A stretch of 64,000 nt of DNA from Streptomyces sp. P3 (GTDB taxonomy: Bacteria > Actinomycetota > Actinomycetes > Streptomycetales > Streptomycetaceae): positions 2,542,001-2,606,000 of the forward strand of contig NZ_CP028369.1 in NCBI RefSeq assembly GCF_003032475.1, given 5' to 3'. Numbering within the stretch: the stretch's first letter is position 1; each line of letters starts with the position of its first letter. Under the pieces are notes generated by a model. It was not told the origin of the DNA. It saw only the letters and a program-made list of their open reading frames with translations, and ran no database searches. The position numbers and the translations under genes are program-made. This document shows positions 62,421 through 64,000 of this stretch, one piece after another.

Positions 62421-64000
62421 TCAGTCGTCCGCCAGTTCCGCCACCCCGGTGATCCGGTGCAGCGGGTACGTGCGGACCTCGTCCGCCGTGTGGTCGTACC
62501 CCGTCACGAAGCCGCCCTCCACCCGCACCGGGGCGATGACGCGCTGACTGGCCGAGCCCTCCGCGTTGACGTAACCGATCCACAGCGCCCCACCGGTGAG
62601 GACGGCGGCCTGCATGGTGGCCAGGGTCTCGGCGGAACTGGTGCGGGGCAGCTCGCCCGGGGCGAGCGGGGCCGCGTCCTCCGTCGCCCTGCGCGGGGCG
62701 ATGGCGGCGGCGTCCCCCGCCCGGACCGCGCGGATCGCCGCGGTGAGCAGTGTGCCGTCGGGAATCGGCGGCCCGTCCGGCACCGGCTCGGGTGCCGTAC
62801 GGGGCGGCGTGCGGTGGGCGAGTGCGCGGGTGATCAGGACGTCCCCCTCGGCGGACTCGGCGGCGGGCGCGAAACCCATCGCCCGCAGGCCGTCCAGGAG
62901 CGTCGCCGGGTCGGCCTGCGCCGCGAGCACCGTGGGAGCCAGGCGGCGCAGCCGCAGGCCGGCGGCGCGCTTGTCGGCGAGGATCTCGTTCAGGATCGTC
63001 TCGTCGTCGCAGCGGACGTACGCCGAGGCCGCGCCCACCCGCAGATGGCCGTGCCGGCGCGCCACGTCGTCGATCAGATAGGTCAGCGGCTGCGGCACCG
63101 GCGTACGGGAGTGCTCGGCGAGGAAGGCGTGCAGGTCGGAAGCGCTGCGCCCGGCGTCCAGGGCGCGCCGTACGGAGCCGGGGGTGAAACGGTAGACGGT
63201 CGCGCCGCCCTTGGACTCGACGTCCGCGAGGACGCTCAGCACGTCGGCCAGCGGCCGCCGCAGCGGGCCCGGCGCGACCGCGGTCAGGTCCGCCTGCAGC
63301 AGGACGTGGTCCAGCGGCTCCGGCAGCAGCGGAGCGAGCAACCGTACGGCTGCCGCCGTGGCCGCGGCCTGCTCGGGCGGTGAGAGAGGGGCCGCGACGG
63401 CGGTGGCGGCCCGGTGATGGGCGGGCAGTTTGTCGCCCGGGCCGGCCGGAGCGGCGGCCACGGCGGACCGCGCGGTGCGGACGGCGGGCGGCGCGCCGAG
63501 CAGGGCCCTGCCGTGCGCCGACAGCGCGCCCCGGCCGGTCACGCCCAGCCGTTCGGCCTCCGCCAGGGTCCAGCGCGCCAGCCGGGAACGGAGGTCCTCG
63601 TCACCCTGCGCGGCCCCGGAGAACCCCGCCGCGCCGTGCGGGACCGGCGTCCCGGGCGCCGCCTGCGTGCCCTGCGGCCCCGGCGTGCCGCCCTGTGCGC
63701 CGCGCAGCGGACGCTCCCAGCGCAGCCGGGCCAGCACCGCCTCCGCGTCCGGCGCGCCGCCCTCGGGCAGAGCGGACAGCAGCGTCAGCACCCGATGGCG
63801 CACCTCGGGCGCGGCGGACCGGTCGAGACCGGGCCCCAGCGCCGACAGCGCCCGCTCCTTGATGTCCCGGCCGCCGACCACCCCCGAGGTCCTGGTCGCC
63901 GCCAGCCACGCCTCGGCGAGCTGTGCCCACCGCTCGGCCGGCGGCCGCTCCATCCACTCGTCGTACTCCGGGGTCGCCGCGTACCGCTCGTCGGCCTCGC
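62421..64000 (-). CDS. Helicase C-terminal-domain (Helicase_C_3/WYL-like) protein, 5' end outside window
   Basis: At least 526 residues are visible; the frame runs open to base 64000, so the start is further upstream. It resembles the large actinobacterial proteins with an XPB/Ssl2 N-terminal-like helicase-associated domain (PF13625): LPEPLDHVLLQADLTAVAPG, YRFTPGSVRRALDAGRSASD, FLAEHSRTPVPQPLTYLIDD, HLRVGAASAYVRCDDETILN. A C-terminal WYL-like part follows (LWIGYVNAEGSASQRVIAPV). An Ala/Pro/Gly-rich insertion lies near the visible N-terminal third. These proteins sit beside XPB and probably act in DNA repair with it. Confidence 0.85.
   Translation of the reverse strand, partial: EADERYAATPEYDEWMERPPAERWAQLAEAWLAATRTSGVVGGRDIKERALSALGPGLDRSAAPEVRHRVLTLLSALPEGGAPDAEAVLARLRWERPLRGAQGGTPGPQGTQAAPGTPVPHGAAGFSGAAQGDEDLRSRLARWTLAEAERLGVTGRGALSAHGRALLGAPPAVRTARSAVAAAPAGPGDKLPAHHRAATAVAAPLSPPEQAAATAAAVRLLAPLLPEPLDHVLLQADLTAVAPGPLRRPLADVLSVLADVESKGGATVYRFTPGSVRRALDAGRSASDLHAFLAEHSRTPVPQPLTYLIDDVARRHGHLRVGAASAYVRCDDETILNEILADKRAAGLRLRRLAPTVLAAQADPATLLDGLRAMGFAPAAESAEGDVLITRALAHRTPPRTAPEPVPDGPPIPDGTLLTAAIRAVRAGDAAAIAPRRATEDAAPLAPGELPRTSSAETLATMQAAVLTGGALWIGYVNAEGSASQRVIAPVRVEGGFVTGYDHTADEVRTYPLHRITGVAELADD

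Overview
The window is a high-GC actinobacterial chromosome segment, almost certainly Streptomyces. Third codon positions are strongly GC-rich and GTG/TTG starts are common. Several marker loci are Streptomyces-like: phoU/phoR-phoP, carD-ispDF-cysS, msiK, nagK-nagA, a CdgB-like diguanylate cyclase, otsB/otsA/gpgS, and a lone groEL behind two CIRCE elements. From memory the gene order resembles the S. coelicolor SCO42xx-SCO43xx core region; no database was consulted.

Layout. 0-7 kb: a truncated FAD monooxygenase, a DUF4232 lipoprotein, a SCO4226-like DUF4242 protein, a cysteine-rich peptide gene, and the divergent phoU / phoR-phoP phosphate regulon with a PHO box between them. 7.5-12.3 kb: carD, ispD-ispF, cysS and a 23S rRNA SpoU methyltransferase. 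12.5-17.6 kb: a DoxX membrane protein, a sugar nucleotidyltransferase, the sugar-ABC ATPase msiK and a tRNA-Thr. 17.6-31.8 kb: mostly single accessory genes (kinase, rhomboid-like, pentapeptide repeat, M1 peptidase, GNAT-NUDIX fusion, dimethylformamidase-like, TerD, ArfB-like, ECF sigma, GNAT, flavin reductase), then the diguanylate cyclase and a CBM35 membrane protein. 32-39.5 kb: nagK-nagA, a sugar-binding protein gene whose lipobox cysteine codon is UGA, otsB, otsA and gpgS. 39.6-44.2 kb: a SAM-I riboswitch in front of thrC, a ThiS/MoaD-type sulfur carrier, a cold-shock protein and groEL. 44.2-64 kb: a Uma2 nuclease, an HTH/zinc-ribbon protein, a frameshifted DUF397 remnant, an OYE reductase, an esterase, the MurNAc genes murQ-murP, small conserved genes, cutC, a HelR/HelD-type helicase, an XPB helicase and the start of its usual neighbour.

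How the parts connect. Amino-sugar use is a recurring theme: msiK, nagK-nagA, the solute-binding protein and murQ-murP. DasR-type (dre-like) operators are visible upstream of msiK, between nagK and the solute-binding protein (two), and between an HD protein and cutC. Phosphate sensing (phoU/phoRP), c-di-GMP signalling (cdgB, with a perfect CRP-type palindrome and a near-consensus BldD box upstream), trehalose and glucosylglycerate synthesis, SAM sensing and HrcA-type heat-shock control are all present.

The most unusual direct observations are the UGA codon exactly at the lipobox cysteine of the solute-binding protein, the SAM-I aptamer on threonine synthase, the CRP/BldD site pair at cdgB, the seven-cysteine mini-protein, and a DUF397 gene broken at a five-G run. 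About a dozen genes also show a TANNNT hexamer 6-7 nt before the start codon with no Shine-Dalgarno, which suggests leaderless transcripts. No CRISPR array, insertion sequence, prophage or biosynthetic gene cluster was recognised.
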